A stretch of DNA of 64,000 nt from a bacterium (GTDB taxonomy: Bacteria > SZUA-79 > Acidulodesulfobacterales > Acidulodesulfobacteraceae). The position numbers and the translations under genes are program-made. The notes under the pieces were generated by a model that had not been told where the DNA came from, did not search any database, and worked only from the letters and a program-made list of their open reading frames with translations. Shown here one piece after another: positions 7,599 through 17,154 of this stretch; positions within the stretch are counted from its first letter, which is position 1; the number at the start of each line of letters is the position of its first letter. The stretch spans positions 1 through 64,000 of the forward strand of contig JAJZBN010000009.1 in the NCBI GenBank assembly GCA_021798875.1, read 5' to 3'.

Positions 7599-9647
7599 AT
7601 GTCGAATAAATCATATTATGTTTCTGCATTCAGTAAGGATATAATGTTATCCGCAATAAAAGATTCGTTTAAAAAGCTTAATCCTAAAATAACGGTTAAA
7701 AATCCGGTTATGTTTGTAGTAGAAATCGGTTCTGTTATTACGACGGCAATATTTATCAAAGATCTTTTTCTTCATGATTTTAAATCTATTTCTTTTGTTT
7801 TTCAGATAACCGTATGGCTCTGGTTTACGGTTTTATTCGCAAATTTTGCCGAAAGCATTTCCGAAGGAAGAGGCAAGGCGCAGGCGGACAGTCTTAGAAG
7901 AACAAAGACCGAGGTAACGGCAAGACTGCTCAAAGAAGACGGTAAAGAGGAAAAAATAAAAGCATCGCTGTTGAGAAAAGGGGATACCGTAATTGCGGAA
8001 ACAGGAGACACGATACCGGCCGATGGAGAAATAATAGAAGGAATCGCTTCGGTAGACGAATCGGCTATTACCGGAGAATCAGCTCCCGTAATAAGGGAAA
8101 GCGGCGGCGATAGAAGCGCCGTAACGGGCGGCACGAAGGTATTGTCGGATAAAATTATAATCAGAATAACGTCTAATCCGGGAGAAAATTTTATAGATAA
8201 AATGATTTCTCTGGTAGAAGGCGCTTCAAGACAGAAAACGCCAAATGAGATTGCCCTTAATATTTTGCTCGTAATGCTTACGGCTATATTTTTAGTCGTA
8301 GTGATTACCCTGGAACCTATGGCGGGTTATTTCCACGGTTACATTTCTCCCGTCATATTGGTAGCTCTTCTTATATGTCTCATACCTACGACTATAGGCG
8401 CCCTGCTTTCGGCCATAGGTATTTCCGGCATGGACAGGCTTGTCAAACATAACGTTATTGCGATGTCGGGAAAAGCAGTCGAGGCCGCGGGCGATGTTAA
8501 CACTCTTCTTTTAGATAAAACCGGAACAATAACTTTCGGTAACAGGATGGCAGTTTCTTTTATTCCGTCGGACGGTTCGGACGTTAATGAATTAGCCGAT
8601 TATGCACAGCTTTCCTCATTAAGCGACGAGACTCCGGAAGGAAGGTCTATAGTAACTTTGGCAAAGCAGTACGGCTTTAGAGGAAGGCATATAGACGAAA
8701 AAAATATAGAGTTTATCCCTTTTTCGGCATTTACCAGAATGAGCGGAGTTAATCTATTAGATAAAAATTTGCAGATAAGAAAAGGTGCGGTCGAAGCGGT
8801 CGTGAAATTCGTTGAGCAGAATAAAGGCAAGGTTTCGGATAAAACCGTAAAAACAGCGGAAGAAATTTCAAAAAAAGGCGGAACGCCGCTTGCCGTCGCA
8901 GTAAATGACCGCATGCTCGGCATTATTCATTTAAAAGACGTCGTAAAGGGAGGAATTAAAGACAGAATAGACAGTCTAAGGAAAATCGGCATTAAAACCG
9001 TTATGATAACAGGCGATAATCCATTAACGGCAAAAGCTATTGCGGACGAAGCGGGAGTGGACGATTTTGTTTCGGAAGCTACGCCTGAAACTAAAATGGC
9101 TTTAATAAAAAAAGAACAATCGATGGGCAAACTCGTTGCGATGACAGGCGACGGCACTAACGACGCTCCCGCTTTAGCCCAGGCCGACGTCGGCGTTGCT
9201 ATGAATACCGGCACTATGGCGGCAAAAGAAGCCGGCAATATGATAGACCTTGATTCTAATCCTACTAAACTGATAGAAATAGTCGAGATAGGCAAACAGC
9301 TTCTTATAACCAGAGGTTCGCTCACGACGTTTTCTATAGCAAACGACGTAGCAAAATATTTTGCCATAATACCGGCAATGTTCGCGCCTATTATTCCGTG
9401 GCTTGCGCCTCTAAATATAATGGGTCTTTCTTCGCCGGAGTCGGCTATACTTTCGGCGGTAATATTCAATGCTATTATAATAATAATACTAATTCCGCTT
9501 GCGTTGAAGGGGGTTAAATATAAGCCTGCATCCGCATCATCGATTTTAACCCGAAATCTTTTGATTTACGGGCTTGGCGGAATAATAGTTCCGTTTATAG
9601 GTATTAAAATAATAGATGTAATCATTACCTACTTGCATCTTATTTAA
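7599..9647 (+). CDS. kdpB: Potassium-transporting P-type ATPase catalytic subunit KdpB
   Basis: A 682-residue P-type ATPase that powers KdpA-mediated uptake. The order is N-terminal helices, actuator loop with TGES, phosphorylation motif DKTGT, nucleotide-binding domain with KGA (in RKGAVEAV), TGDNPLTA, then [16 protein letters not shown] and C-terminal helices. The length equals the family norm. AGAGGAAAA precedes the ATG. All catalytic motifs are intact, so the pump should be active. It lies between kdpC and the reduced kdpD. Confidence 0.97.
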   Translation: MSNKSYYVSAFSKDIMLSAIKDSFKKLNPKITVKNPVMFVVEIGSVITTAIFIKDLFLHDFKSISFVFQITVWLWFTVLFANFAESISEGRGKAQADSLRRTKTEVTARLLKEDGKEEKIKASLLRKGDTVIAETGDTIPADGEIIEGIASVDESAITGESAPVIRESGGDRSAVTGGTKVLSDKIIIRITSNPGENFIDKMISLVEGASRQKTPNEIALNILLVMLTAIFLVVVITLEPMAGYFHGYISPVILVALLICLIPTTIGALLSAIGISGMDRLVKHNVIAMSGKAVEAAGDVNTLLLDKTGTITFGNRMAVSFIPSDGSDVNELADYAQLSSLSDETPEGRSIVTLAKQYGFRGRHIDEKNIEFIPFSAFTRMSGVNLLDKNLQIRKGAVEAVVKFVEQNKGKVSDKTVKTAEEISKKGGTPLAVAVNDRMLGIIHLKDVVKGGIKDRIDSLRKIGIKTVMITGDNPLTAKAIADEAGVDDFVSEATPETKMALIKKEQSMGKLVAMTGDGTNDAPALAQADVGVAMNTGTMAAKEAGNMIDLDSNPTKLIEIVEIGKQLLITRGSLTTFSIANDVAKYFAIIPAMFAPIIPWLAPLNIMGLSSPESAILSAVIFNAIIIIILIPLALKGVKYKPASASSILTRNLLIYGLGGIIVPFIGIKIIDVIITYLHLI

Positions 9648-9696
9648 GTTATTAGAGTTTTTAAAATTAATTTAAAAATAAAAGAGGCGGCAAAGA

Positions 9697-10854
9697 TTGA
9701 AAATAGAATATAACAGACCGTCGGCGGATTCGATACTTAATAAAATAAAATATTCTTCGAGCGAAACTAACGTTTTTCGGGTGTATCTCGGCGCAGCTCC
9801 TGGGACGGGCAAAACGTTTATGATGCTAGAAGACGGGAATTATTTATTGGAACACGGCATAGACGTCGTTATTGGGTACGTCGAACATCACGGAAGAAAA
9901 GAAACGGAAGCCGAAATAAAAAATCTTGAGATAATTCCAAGAAAAAAAATTGAATATAGAGGGTCTGTTTTTGAAGAACTAGACGTCGAAGCGGTTATTA
10001 AGAGAAAACCTTCGATTGTTTTAATCGATGAGCTTGCGCATAATAATATTCCGGGTTCGGCAAATTTAAAAAGATATCAGGATGTAGTAGAAATTTATAA
10101 AAAAGGCATAAGCGTATTTACGACTTTAAATATATTTCATCTCAATTCTATCGCGGAAAAAGTAGAATCGGAACTTGAAATAAAAGTGAGCGAAAGAGTT
10201 CCTGACTATATCTTAAATTATATAACCGAAATTATAAACGTCGATATTCCTGCGGGAGAATTAATAAAAAGACTTACTTCCGGAAAAATTTATTCTAAAG
10301 AAAAAATTCAAGCCGCTTTAAATAATTTTTTTAAAATCGAAAATCTTATAGTTTTAAGAGAAATTTCATTAAGGACGATAGCCGATGAATTAAGCGCTCA
10401 ATCTAACAAGATAGGGAATCCCGACGATAAAATCGAATTAAAATCTAACGAAAGGGTTTTGGTTTTAATCAGTTCAAATCCTGATTCGGCAAGGCTTTTA
10501 AGAATAGGTTCAAAACTTGCGGGAAGGCTGAATTCCAATTTTTATGTTCTTCATATTAATTTAAAACATAGGGAAAACAATAAATCGGAGGATTACGAAA
10601 GATCTCTTTCAAAAAATATTTCGGTTGCGGAAAATTTAGGAGCCGCTGTTTTTAGTTTTCAGTCGGACGATGTTGTTTCCGGCGTTATAGATTTTGTTAA
10701 AAGCAATAATATTTCTCATCTTGTAATAGGAGCGACAAATGAAAAAAGAAAATTTTTAGGTATATTTCCCAAAAAAAGTATAGTTAACCGTCTCATAGAC
10801 AGTTTGCCGAACGTTTCTTTCCACGTAGTTCCGACAACTTCGGCAGGCATTTAA
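9697..10854 (+). CDS. kdpD: Short KdpD: sensor and USP domains only, no histidine kinase
   Basis: A 385-residue protein with the KdpD N-terminal P-loop domain (LGAAPGTGKTFMML, YVEHHGRKET, LIDELAHNN) and a universal-stress-protein-like domain starting ERVLVLISSNPDSARLLRIG. It lacks the DUF4118 membrane region, the histidine-kinase core and any kdpE neighbour. A full KdpD is ~900 residues. Short KdpDs are known in some bacteria. The USP domain of Staphylococcus aureus KdpD binds c-di-AMP, a tempting parallel with the upstream riboswitch, but the binding motif is not clearly conserved here. The start is TTG, supported by AGAGGCGG at 9683-9690. Confidence 0.88.
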   Translation: MKIEYNRPSADSILNKIKYSSSETNVFRVYLGAAPGTGKTFMMLEDGNYLLEHGIDVVIGYVEHHGRKETEAEIKNLEIIPRKKIEYRGSVFEELDVEAVIKRKPSIVLIDELAHNNIPGSANLKRYQDVVEIYKKGISVFTTLNIFHLNSIAEKVESELEIKVSERVPDYILNYITEIINVDIPAGELIKRLTSGKIYSKEKIQAALNNFFKIENLIVLREISLRTIADELSAQSNKIGNPDDKIELKSNERVLVLISSNPDSARLLRIGSKLAGRLNSNFYVLHINLKHRENNKSEDYERSLSKNISVAENLGAAVFSFQSDDVVSGVIDFVKSNNISHLVIGATNEKRKFLGIFPKKSIVNRLIDSLPNVSFHVVPTTSAGI

Positions 10855-10913
10855 TTTTAACAAGATAGTAACTTTTTAAAATAATTTATATCATAATGCT
10901 CGCTGCATCCGCG

Positions 10914-12287
10914 TCAATCGTCTCCGCCGTAATCCTTGTCTTTTCCCCATAATGTTTTAAGCCGAATTCTAATTTCTTTTTCTTTGCCGATGTTTTCAGG
11001 ACGATAGTATATACGAGACGAAAGTTCTTTAGGAAGATAAGTCTGCTCGATAAAATGATCTTTATAATTATGCGAATATTTATAGCCTTTATGATAATCA
11101 AGGTCTTTCATAAGCTTTGTCGGAGCGTTTCTCAAGTGGAGAGGAACTGCGGCGCCCGGAAATTTTTTAACGTCGCTTAAAGCTTCTTCGATTGCAAGAT
11201 AGCTTGCGTTGGATTTCGGACAAGCCGCAAGATATGTTGCAGTCTGCGACAGAATAATACGAGCTTCCGGCATACCTACTGTATTTACGGCGTTAAAACA
11301 GCTTACCGCTAAATTAAGCGCGTTCGGTTCGGCGTTTCCGATGTCTTCTGAAGCCAAAATTATCATTCTTCTTGCTATAAATTTTACGTCCTCTCCCGAG
11401 TCGAGCATCTTGGCAAGCCAGAAAACCGCCCCGTCGGGATCGCTCCCTCTTAAACTTTTTATAAAAGCAGAAATAGTATTGTAATGTTCTTCGCCGGTTT
11501 TATCGTATCTGGATTTTCTAAGGTAGGCATCCTCGACGGTTTTTGCTGTAAGAACTATATTGCCTTTATCGTCCAGTTTTGCAAGATTAACCGCCATTTC
11601 AAGAGCGTTCAGCATTATTCTAGCATCGCTTCCGGAATACCTTATAAGCGCATTTCTGCCGTCTTTTTCAAGTATAATGTTCTTTTTATTTAAAACTTCG
11701 TCGGTATTAAGCGCCCTCTCAATAATAAGGTTTAAATCTTCCTCGAATAAAGGATTTAAAGTAAATACGGTTACTCTCGATAAAATCGGCGAGTTTATTT
11801 CAAATGACGGGTTTTCGGTCGTAGCTGCGATTAATATAAGGCTTCCTTCCTCTATGGAATGAAGGAGCAGATCCTGCTGCGACTTATTAAAACGGTGAAT
11901 TTCGTCTATAAAAATAATTAACGGTTGTTTGTAGTGCTTAAAGCTTATATTTGCCTTATCTATAATTTCCCGCAGTTCTTTGACGCCGGAAGAAACGGCG
12001 GAAATTTTGTAAAATTCGTAACCTGCGGCATTTGCTATAATGCCTGCAAGAGTCGTTTTTCCGCTTCCAGGCGGTCCCCATAGTATCATCGAGCGGATAA
12101 ATCCAGAATCAAGCATATTCTTTAAAGGTTTGTCTTTGCCTAGAATATGCGTTTGTCCTATAAACTCGGTCAGAGTTTTAGGTCTGAGTCTTTCCGCAAG
12201 CGGCGGCAAAAAACTTTCTGCATTTTTACCGCCGGAAATTTTTTCTTTTATTTTATTGTCGTCGTCATTATTGCCGAATAGATCCAT
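10914..12287 (-). CDS. rarA: Replication-associated recombination protein A (RarA/MgsA)
   Basis: A 457-residue AAA+ ATPase related to clamp loaders. It acts at stalled replication forks and interacts with SSB. Visible motifs are PLAERLRPKTLTEFIGQ, Walker A GPPGSGKTT, Walker B IIFIDEIHRFNKSQQD, sensor 1 AATTENPSFE and the C-terminal MgsA tetramerisation region (AVFWLAKMLDSGED, ASEDIGNA). Length is normal. It lies 53 bp downstream of the Co/Ni transporter on the same strand and converges on the kdp operon. The C-terminal tail after about residue 440 is variable. Confidence 0.95.
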   Translation of the reverse strand: MDLFGNNDDDNKIKEKISGGKNAESFLPPLAERLRPKTLTEFIGQTHILGKDKPLKNMLDSGFIRSMILWGPPGSGKTTLAGIIANAAGYEFYKISAVSSGVKELREIIDKANISFKHYKQPLIIFIDEIHRFNKSQQDLLLHSIEEGSLILIAATTENPSFEINSPILSRVTVFTLNPLFEEDLNLIIERALNTDEVLNKKNIILEKDGRNALIRYSGSDARIMLNALEMAVNLAKLDDKGNIVLTAKTVEDAYLRKSRYDKTGEEHYNTISAFIKSLRGSDPDGAVFWLAKMLDSGEDVKFIARRMIILASEDIGNAEPNALNLAVSCFNAVNTVGMPEARIILSQTATYLAACPKSNASYLAIEEALSDVKKFPGAAVPLHLRNAPTKLMKDLDYHKGYKYSHNYKDHFIEQTYLPKELSSRIYYRPENIGKEKEIRIRLKTLWGKDKDYGGDD

Positions 12288-12340
12288 ACTTATATATTAC
12301 CATAAGATACGGCAATATATAAAAAATATTGTAAAAGGTT

Positions 12341-13369
12341 CTACCTGAAGTTTTCTTCTATTTTAGCAAATTTATAAACGGCAAGAGAACCGAGCCATGC
12401 TATAATTAACGTTGCCGCAATTATTCCGCCGAGCATAGAAAACGAAACGTTTTGTATAAAATTCCAGACAGTAGAATGAAGGTCAAGCTCCATCGCAATG
12501 ACTTGAAGCCATTCCAGAGTTCCTATGCATAATGCTAAAAAAACGGATATGCTTGTTATGGAAATATTGTAAAATATTTTGCGTACGGGATTAACGAATG
12601 CCCAACTGTATGCAAACTGCATTATTACGCCGTCCGTAGAATCTAAAAAAATCATACCCGCCGAAAAAATAAGGGGCAAAATAAATACGTCTATTAGAGG
12701 ATGACCCGAAAGGGCAAACATTGCCGACATCGAAAGTATTGCGACCTCTGTCCCCGTATCGAATCCTAATCCAAAAAGAATGCCTACGAACAGCATCTGC
12801 CAACTGGAAGTTATCAGTTTCATTATTCTATGAAAGTATCTGTACATAAAGCCGCGTTTTAAAAGTTCTTCCTCTAAAGATTTATCCTTATATTTTTTAA
12901 AATTTTTTGCAATTCTTATTATGCTTAAAAGTATAGCGATATTCATAATTGCGATTAAATACAGGAAAAGAGCCGATACTCCTGTGCCTATTACGTTGCT
13001 GATTTTTGAAAAAACCGGATAAGATTTTACAACGTATGCTCCTATCGAAACCGTCATAAAAGTAAGCAAGAAAACCGATAAAGAATGTCCGACCGAAAAG
13101 AAGAATCCAACGCCCACAGGTTTTTTTCCGTCGTTCATTAATTTTCTCGTCGTGTTGTCTATCGCCGCAATATGGTCGGCGTCGAGCGCATGTTTTATAC
13201 CGAAGAAAAAAGCAAGAGCGCCGAGGCTTAAAAGTTTGGGAAATACCTGTGATCTGTCGATTAAAACAGCCGTAGAAATAAATAAATAGGAAATTAATAA
13301 AGAATAAAGAAGAATTACCCTTTGTTTAAAAGTGATTGAACCGATAAAATCGGAAATACGCGAAAACAT
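12341..13369 (-). CDS. NiCoT-family cobalt/nickel permease (HoxN/NixA type)
   Basis: A 342-residue polytopic permease. The NiCoT signature HALDADHIAAIDNTTRKL is in the second helix region, with FFSVGHSLSVF, GILFGLGFDTGTEVA and GMIFLDSTDGVIM further on. These are the conserved metal-path motifs of the HoxN/HupN/NixA family. A cobalamin riboswitch lies immediately upstream, so the transported metal is most likely cobalt for B12 synthesis rather than nickel. rarA follows on the same strand. Confidence 0.93.
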   Translation of the reverse strand: MFSRISDFIGSITFKQRVILLYSLLISYLFISTAVLIDRSQVFPKLLSLGALAFFFGIKHALDADHIAAIDNTTRKLMNDGKKPVGVGFFFSVGHSLSVFLLTFMTVSIGAYVVKSYPVFSKISNVIGTGVSALFLYLIAIMNIAILLSIIRIAKNFKKYKDKSLEEELLKRGFMYRYFHRIMKLITSSWQMLFVGILFGLGFDTGTEVAILSMSAMFALSGHPLIDVFILPLIFSAGMIFLDSTDGVIMQFAYSWAFVNPVRKIFYNISITSISVFLALCIGTLEWLQVIAMELDLHSTVWNFIQNVSFSMLGGIIAATLIIAWLGSLAVYKFAKIEENFR

Positions 13370-13411
13370 AATTAGACCTCCCGCTAATTAATTAAAATTA
13401 ATTAATTTAAT

Positions 13412-13595
13412 CTCAAAGGCAGGTCTTCCGGCTTAAACATGCGGATAATCCGCCTTCCCGGCATAAAATAGCCAGTGGCATACAGGATATCCTTAGCAGT
13501 TATAATTAAAATAATCATAAAAATAACCGCCGGTTATTACGGCTGCGGGTACAGCACGGGCTTTTAACCCGTTTCCCTAAACCTTTAAGTTTAAG
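13412..13595 (-). ncRNA. Cobalamin (AdoCbl) riboswitch
   Basis: Read on the minus strand, the region contains the B12 riboswitch blocks in order: AGGGAAACGGG, AAAAGCCCGTGCTGTACCCG, the B12-box-type TATGCCACTGGC, GGGAAGGC, and AGCCGGAAGACCTGCC at the 3' end. It ends about 40 bases before the start of the Co/Ni permease gene, which it would repress when cobalamin is plentiful. Nothing else is visible between 13596 and 13710. Confidence 0.95.
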
Positions 13596-13711
13596 ATTTA
13601 ATGTTAAAAGTTGAATATAAAAATATTATATATAATATAATATACCCGATAAAATTATTAAGTCAATTAAAATTATTACATTAAAATTATTTTACATGAA
13701 TAAAAGTTGTG

Positions 13712-13740
13712 ACGGTGTCATAATTGAATTCCGGCACCGT
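13712..13740. repeat. Palindromic element of the GTGCCGGAATT family
   Basis: ACGGTG and CACCGT form the ends of an imperfect palindrome around AATTGAATT. It is related to the better copies at 27168, 47018 and 47061. It sits between the divergent permease and fur genes. Confidence 0.6.
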
Positions 13741-13752
13741 ATTATAAAAAAT

Positions 13753-13781
13753 TTGTTTTTACCAGTCAAAAATTTTATAAT
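13753..13781 (+). promoter_or_regulatory. Candidate near-leaderless promoter of fur
   Basis: TTGTTT (13753-13758) and TATAAT (13776-13781) are 17 bp apart, and the ATG at 13790 lies 8 bases after the -10 box. Transcription would start about at the initiation codon, and there is no Shine-Dalgarno sequence. Confidence 0.5.
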
Positions 13782-13789
13782 TTATTATT

Positions 13790-14236
13790 ATGGACAAAAT
13801 AAATAAAAAAGAATTTAAAAATACTTTTATTAAATGCATCGAGGAAAAAGGTCTTAGGTACACGAAACAAAGAGAAGTTATAGTAGATGCTTTTTTTTCG
13901 GCAGGAAGGCATATTACTTCAGAAGAACTGTTTAATATAGTGAAAAGGATATATCCCGAAATAGGATATGCTACCGTGCAAAGAAATTTGAATCTACTAT
14001 GTAAATGCAGTTTAGCGGAAGAAATAAAAATAGGAAAGCAAAAAACAAGATACGAACAAAAATACGGAAACACGCATCATGATCATCTTGTATGCCTGCA
14101 ATGCGGACGGCTCATAGAAGTTAACGACGATAAAATAGAAAAATTGCAAGCAAAACTTGCAAAAAAAAATAATTTTACCCCGATAAAACATAAATTAGAA
14201 ATATACGGAATTTGCGCCGACTGCAAATCAAAATAG
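13790..14236 (+). CDS. Fur-family metal-responsive repressor
   Basis: A 148-residue Fur/PerR-type regulator with an N-terminal winged helix (LRYTKQREVIVDAFF, GYATVQRNLNLL), the metal-site signature HHDHLVCLQCGRLIEV and a C-terminal CADC cysteine pair. HHDHLxCxxCG with the second CxxC is typical of the family. It probably senses iron and controls the adjacent NRAMP-type transporter gene, whose promoter carries Fur-like boxes. PerR, Zur or Mur function cannot be excluded from sequence alone. The start is at 13790, apparently on a leaderless transcript. Confidence 0.9.
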   Translation: MDKINKKEFKNTFIKCIEEKGLRYTKQREVIVDAFFSAGRHITSEELFNIVKRIYPEIGYATVQRNLNLLCKCSLAEEIKIGKQKTRYEQKYGNTHHDHLVCLQCGRLIEVNDDKIEKLQAKLAKKNNFTPIKHKLEIYGICADCKSK

Positions 14237-14285
14237 CCGCTAAAATTTATAAAAAACAACAAATAAATTTGAATTAAATTTTTTG

Positions 14286-14341
14286 TTGACATCGTAAAAT
14301 TATTTTCGTATTATCATTGATAATGATTTTTATTATCATTT
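14286..14341 (+). promoter_or_regulatory. Promoter with overlapping Fur-like boxes
   Basis: TTGACA at 14286-14291 and TATTAT at 14309-14314 are 17 bp apart. The -10 box lies inside a perfect 7-1-7 palindrome ATTATCA-T-TGATAAT (14310-14324), and a further ATTATCA at 14333-14339 makes TGATAAT-7-ATTATCA. Three GATAAT-type half-sites are the hallmark of Fur regulation, so metal-loaded Fur would block this promoter. Confidence 0.85.
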
Positions 14342-14381
14342 AGTATCTATAATAGAATAAAAAGCAAAGGATATTTAATTT

Positions 14382-15731
14382 ATGAAAAATTCCGCTATCG
14401 TGGATCGGGATTACACGGAAGAAAACAATAATAAGGGAAAAAGACGACAAAGAAAGCGGTCAAGAGGGAGATATCCTTTATTTAACAAGAGGTCGCTGTA
14501 TAAAGGGCTTCATTTTTTAAAGGTGTTGGGCCCAGGTTTCATAGTTATGATAGCCGATATGGATGCAGGTTCGGTTACGACTGCAGGCGTTTCGGGCGCT
14601 CAGTGGGGATATAAGCTTATACCTTTGCAAATACTTCTTATACCTATTTTATATCTGATACAATCTATGACGTCGAGGCTTGGATGCGTCACAAGAAAAG
14701 GACACGGCGAGCTTATAAAAGAATATTACGGCAGTAAATGGGCGGCATTTGCAACCGTTACGCTTTTTTTAGTCGTTTTTTCCGCTCTTATTACCGAATT
14801 TTCCGGCATAGCGGCAAGCGGGGAGATATTCGGGATACCGAAAGTTTTCAGCGTAGGAGTAAGTTTTTTAATACTTTTGTTTGTGGTTTTTACCGGAAGT
14901 TACCGCAGGGCGGAGAATATCGCCCTTATTTTTTCTCTTACCGGATTCGTATTTATACCGGCAGCTATTTTTGCGCATCCGGATTATCATCAGCTTGTTT
15001 TCAAAGGGCTGTTCGGTTTGCAGCCGCTCGGCAATAAAGATTATATATGGCTTATAGCGGCAAACGCCGGAGCCGTTATAATGCCGTGGATGATTTATTA
15101 CCAGCAAAGCGCTACGGTCGATAAAAATTTGTGTAAAAAAGACGTTAAACTGGCTGAAACGGATACATTAATTGGAAGTATAGCGACGCAGGTTCTTATG
15201 ATTGCGGTTATAGTTATGACGGCGGCGACTTTGTATAAAGCACACATAGTTCCGTCAACCGCAAAAGCTATCGGTCAGTCCTTAATACCTTTAGCGGGAA
15301 AATACGCAGGGGCTTTGTTTGCCGTCGGTCTTTACAGTTCTAGTCTTTTAGCGGCTTTCGTAGTTTCTATGGCGTTTACTTGGGCGGCGGGAGAAACTTG
15401 GGGATATAAGCACAGTTTAAACCATCGTTTCAGCGAAGCAAAACTTTTTTATTTTATATACATAGCTTTAATTTTTATATCTGCGATGATAGTGCTTATA
15501 CCCGGAATACCTTTAGTAACTATTATGGTTGACGTAGAAGCTGCGAACGGTTTTGCCCTTCCTATAGTGCTTGTATTTTTAATAGTTCTTGCCGGAAGCA
15601 AAAGAATACTCGGAGAATATGCGTATTCTAAAAAATCTATTGCTGTCGTAGGGGCGCTCGGCTTAGTTATGGTTATTCTTGGGATAATAACCGTACTTCC
15701 GCAAACATGGTTAAGTTGTATGCATATATAA
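14382..15731 (+). CDS. NRAMP-family divalent metal transporter, divergent metal-site motifs
   Basis: A 449-residue polytopic membrane protein with a basic N-terminal tail and about 11 helices. GPGFIVMIADMDAGSVTTAG aligns with helix 1 of NRAMP transporters, but the usual DPGN is replaced by DMDAG. In helix 6, IMPWMIYYQQSATVDK replaces the usual MPHN. GHGELIKEYYG is the loop conserved in the family. Fur-like boxes in the promoter point to iron or manganese. The altered motifs leave the metal and mechanism open. AAAGGA precedes the start. The porin-like gene follows after 58 bp. Confidence 0.85.
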   Translation: MKNSAIVDRDYTEENNNKGKRRQRKRSRGRYPLFNKRSLYKGLHFLKVLGPGFIVMIADMDAGSVTTAGVSGAQWGYKLIPLQILLIPILYLIQSMTSRLGCVTRKGHGELIKEYYGSKWAAFATVTLFLVVFSALITEFSGIAASGEIFGIPKVFSVGVSFLILLFVVFTGSYRRAENIALIFSLTGFVFIPAAIFAHPDYHQLVFKGLFGLQPLGNKDYIWLIAANAGAVIMPWMIYYQQSATVDKNLCKKDVKLAETDTLIGSIATQVLMIAVIVMTAATLYKAHIVPSTAKAIGQSLIPLAGKYAGALFAVGLYSSSLLAAFVVSMAFTWAAGETWGYKHSLNHRFSEAKLFYFIYIALIFISAMIVLIPGIPLVTIMVDVEAANGFALPIVLVFLIVLAGSKRILGEYAYSKKSIAVVGALGLVMVILGIITVLPQTWLSCMHI

Positions 15732-15789
15732 TAGCTATATAAAATAAAAAAAGCAAAAAAATCTTTAGCGCTATAAATGTAATAGTAAT

Positions 15790-17079
15790 ATGAAAAACAT
15801 AATCGCAATAGTATCCTGCATTTTATTTTTGTGCGTTTCCGCCTTCAATTCGTATGCAAAGAGCGGTTCATTTTTGTCGCAGATAAAACTGTTCGGCACT
15901 TTTGCCTCGTCTTATACTTATAATTTTGCCAATCCTGTAGCAAACGAGGAATATCTGGACGGCAACTATAACGGAAACTACATAGATAATTATAAGGTAA
16001 ACGGTTTTACCATCAACGAATTTGATATAACGGTTTCAAAAAATGCCTTTTCAAACGGAAGAAATAATTTCGGCATAGGTTTTAAAGTATCTTTAGACAC
16101 AGGAGAAAACATTCAGGATGTAGGACCTTACACGGGAAACTATAATTATTACACTGAATCCTTTTATAGCCGTCCTTTATACGGGTTCAGGCAGTTTTAC
16201 GTTTCTTTTGGAATTCCGGTAGGAAACGGATTAAAAATTGATTTAGGCGAAAAAAATTATTTAATAGGTTTTGAATCATATAATCTTTCAAGGTTGTGGG
16301 AAAATACCTATTCGCTTATAACTGCTATAGAGCCGGGCGAACTTGCGGGAATCTTTTTTGAATATCCCTTTACGAAAAGGCTGAATATGGTTTTCGGCGT
16401 TGCGATGACCGATAACGCTTTGTCGCCTATTGACAGATATCCGACGTTTGAATATATCGCTTCGTATAAACCTTTTAGTTTTTTAAAACTGCATGAAGGA
16501 ATAGTTTACGGCGCCGAAAATTTCGTTATTTACAATAATAATCTTTATCAGGATAATTTAAACAAATTTTTTTATAATTTCATAGACGCGAAATATAAAT
16601 TTTTAAAATATTGGACGGCAGTTTTAGATTACGAAGTCGGTTTAAACGGAGGTATAAACAAATCTATAATATATAGCAGAGGCATAAATCCCGAAGAATT
16701 TAATTCTTCGCAAAATATTTACCCGTCCGCGTTAATTTCGACGTCGGATTCTACTTTCGACAAGTCGCGTTTTTCAGGAATAGCTTTTTATCTGCATCAT
16801 TACGACGTATCGCATTACGGCAGGTTTTCGCAGACTATAAGGGAAGCCGACGTTTCCGATCCGCAAGGCATGTGGGAGGAGGAAAGCGTTCCCGGGATTG
16901 CGTATCGTTATTTCGACTCCACGTTTACTATCGGATACAGGCCGCCCGCCAAAATACTTAAAAACGTACAATTCAGGCTCGAATTTGAAAACCAGACAGC
17001 AAACCGCAGAGTTTACGGCGACGGAAACAGTTTTCAGGACACTATAAACGCTATGGCGGTTTATACTTTCGGCAATTAA
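15790..17079 (+). CDS. Outer-membrane beta-barrel protein (BBP2-like)
   Basis: A 429-residue protein with a signal peptide (hydrophobic stretch then NSYAKSG). The mature part has alternating aromatic and polar strands, starting with LFGTFASSYTYNFANP, which resembles the BBP2/Porin_8-type outer-membrane family. It ends in a strand with a C-terminal YTFGN. It lies 58 bp after the Fur-controlled metal transporter and could be co-transcribed with it, suggesting a metal- or small-solute-permeable porin. The family call is by pattern only. Confidence 0.65.
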   Translation: MKNIIAIVSCILFLCVSAFNSYAKSGSFLSQIKLFGTFASSYTYNFANPVANEEYLDGNYNGNYIDNYKVNGFTINEFDITVSKNAFSNGRNNFGIGFKVSLDTGENIQDVGPYTGNYNYYTESFYSRPLYGFRQFYVSFGIPVGNGLKIDLGEKNYLIGFESYNLSRLWENTYSLITAIEPGELAGIFFEYPFTKRLNMVFGVAMTDNALSPIDRYPTFEYIASYKPFSFLKLHEGIVYGAENFVIYNNNLYQDNLNKFFYNFIDAKYKFLKYWTAVLDYEVGLNGGINKSIIYSRGINPEEFNSSQNIYPSALISTSDSTFDKSRFSGIAFYLHHYDVSHYGRFSQTIREADVSDPQGMWEEESVPGIAYRYFDSTFTIGYRPPAKILKNVQFRLEFENQTANRRVYGDGNSFQDTINAMAVYTFGN

Positions 17080-17126
17080 TTTTGCAGGCGGCTATTCCCT
17101 TTATCCTGCAATAGAATTTTTACTTC

Positions 17127-17154
17127 CTGGATTCCCTCCTACGCGGGAATCCAG
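17127..17154. repeat. Palindromic intergenic hairpin CTGGATTCCC/GGGAATCCAG
   Basis: A near-perfect inverted repeat with a short loop lies after the barrel gene. Hairpins of this sequence type are seen as dispersed intergenic repeats in many proteobacteria. It may also attenuate transcription. Confidence 0.7.

Noticed and set aside
8927-9469. A 180-codon minus-strand frame inside kdpB
   Set aside because: It is a shadow of the KdpB catalytic region, with no independent evidence.
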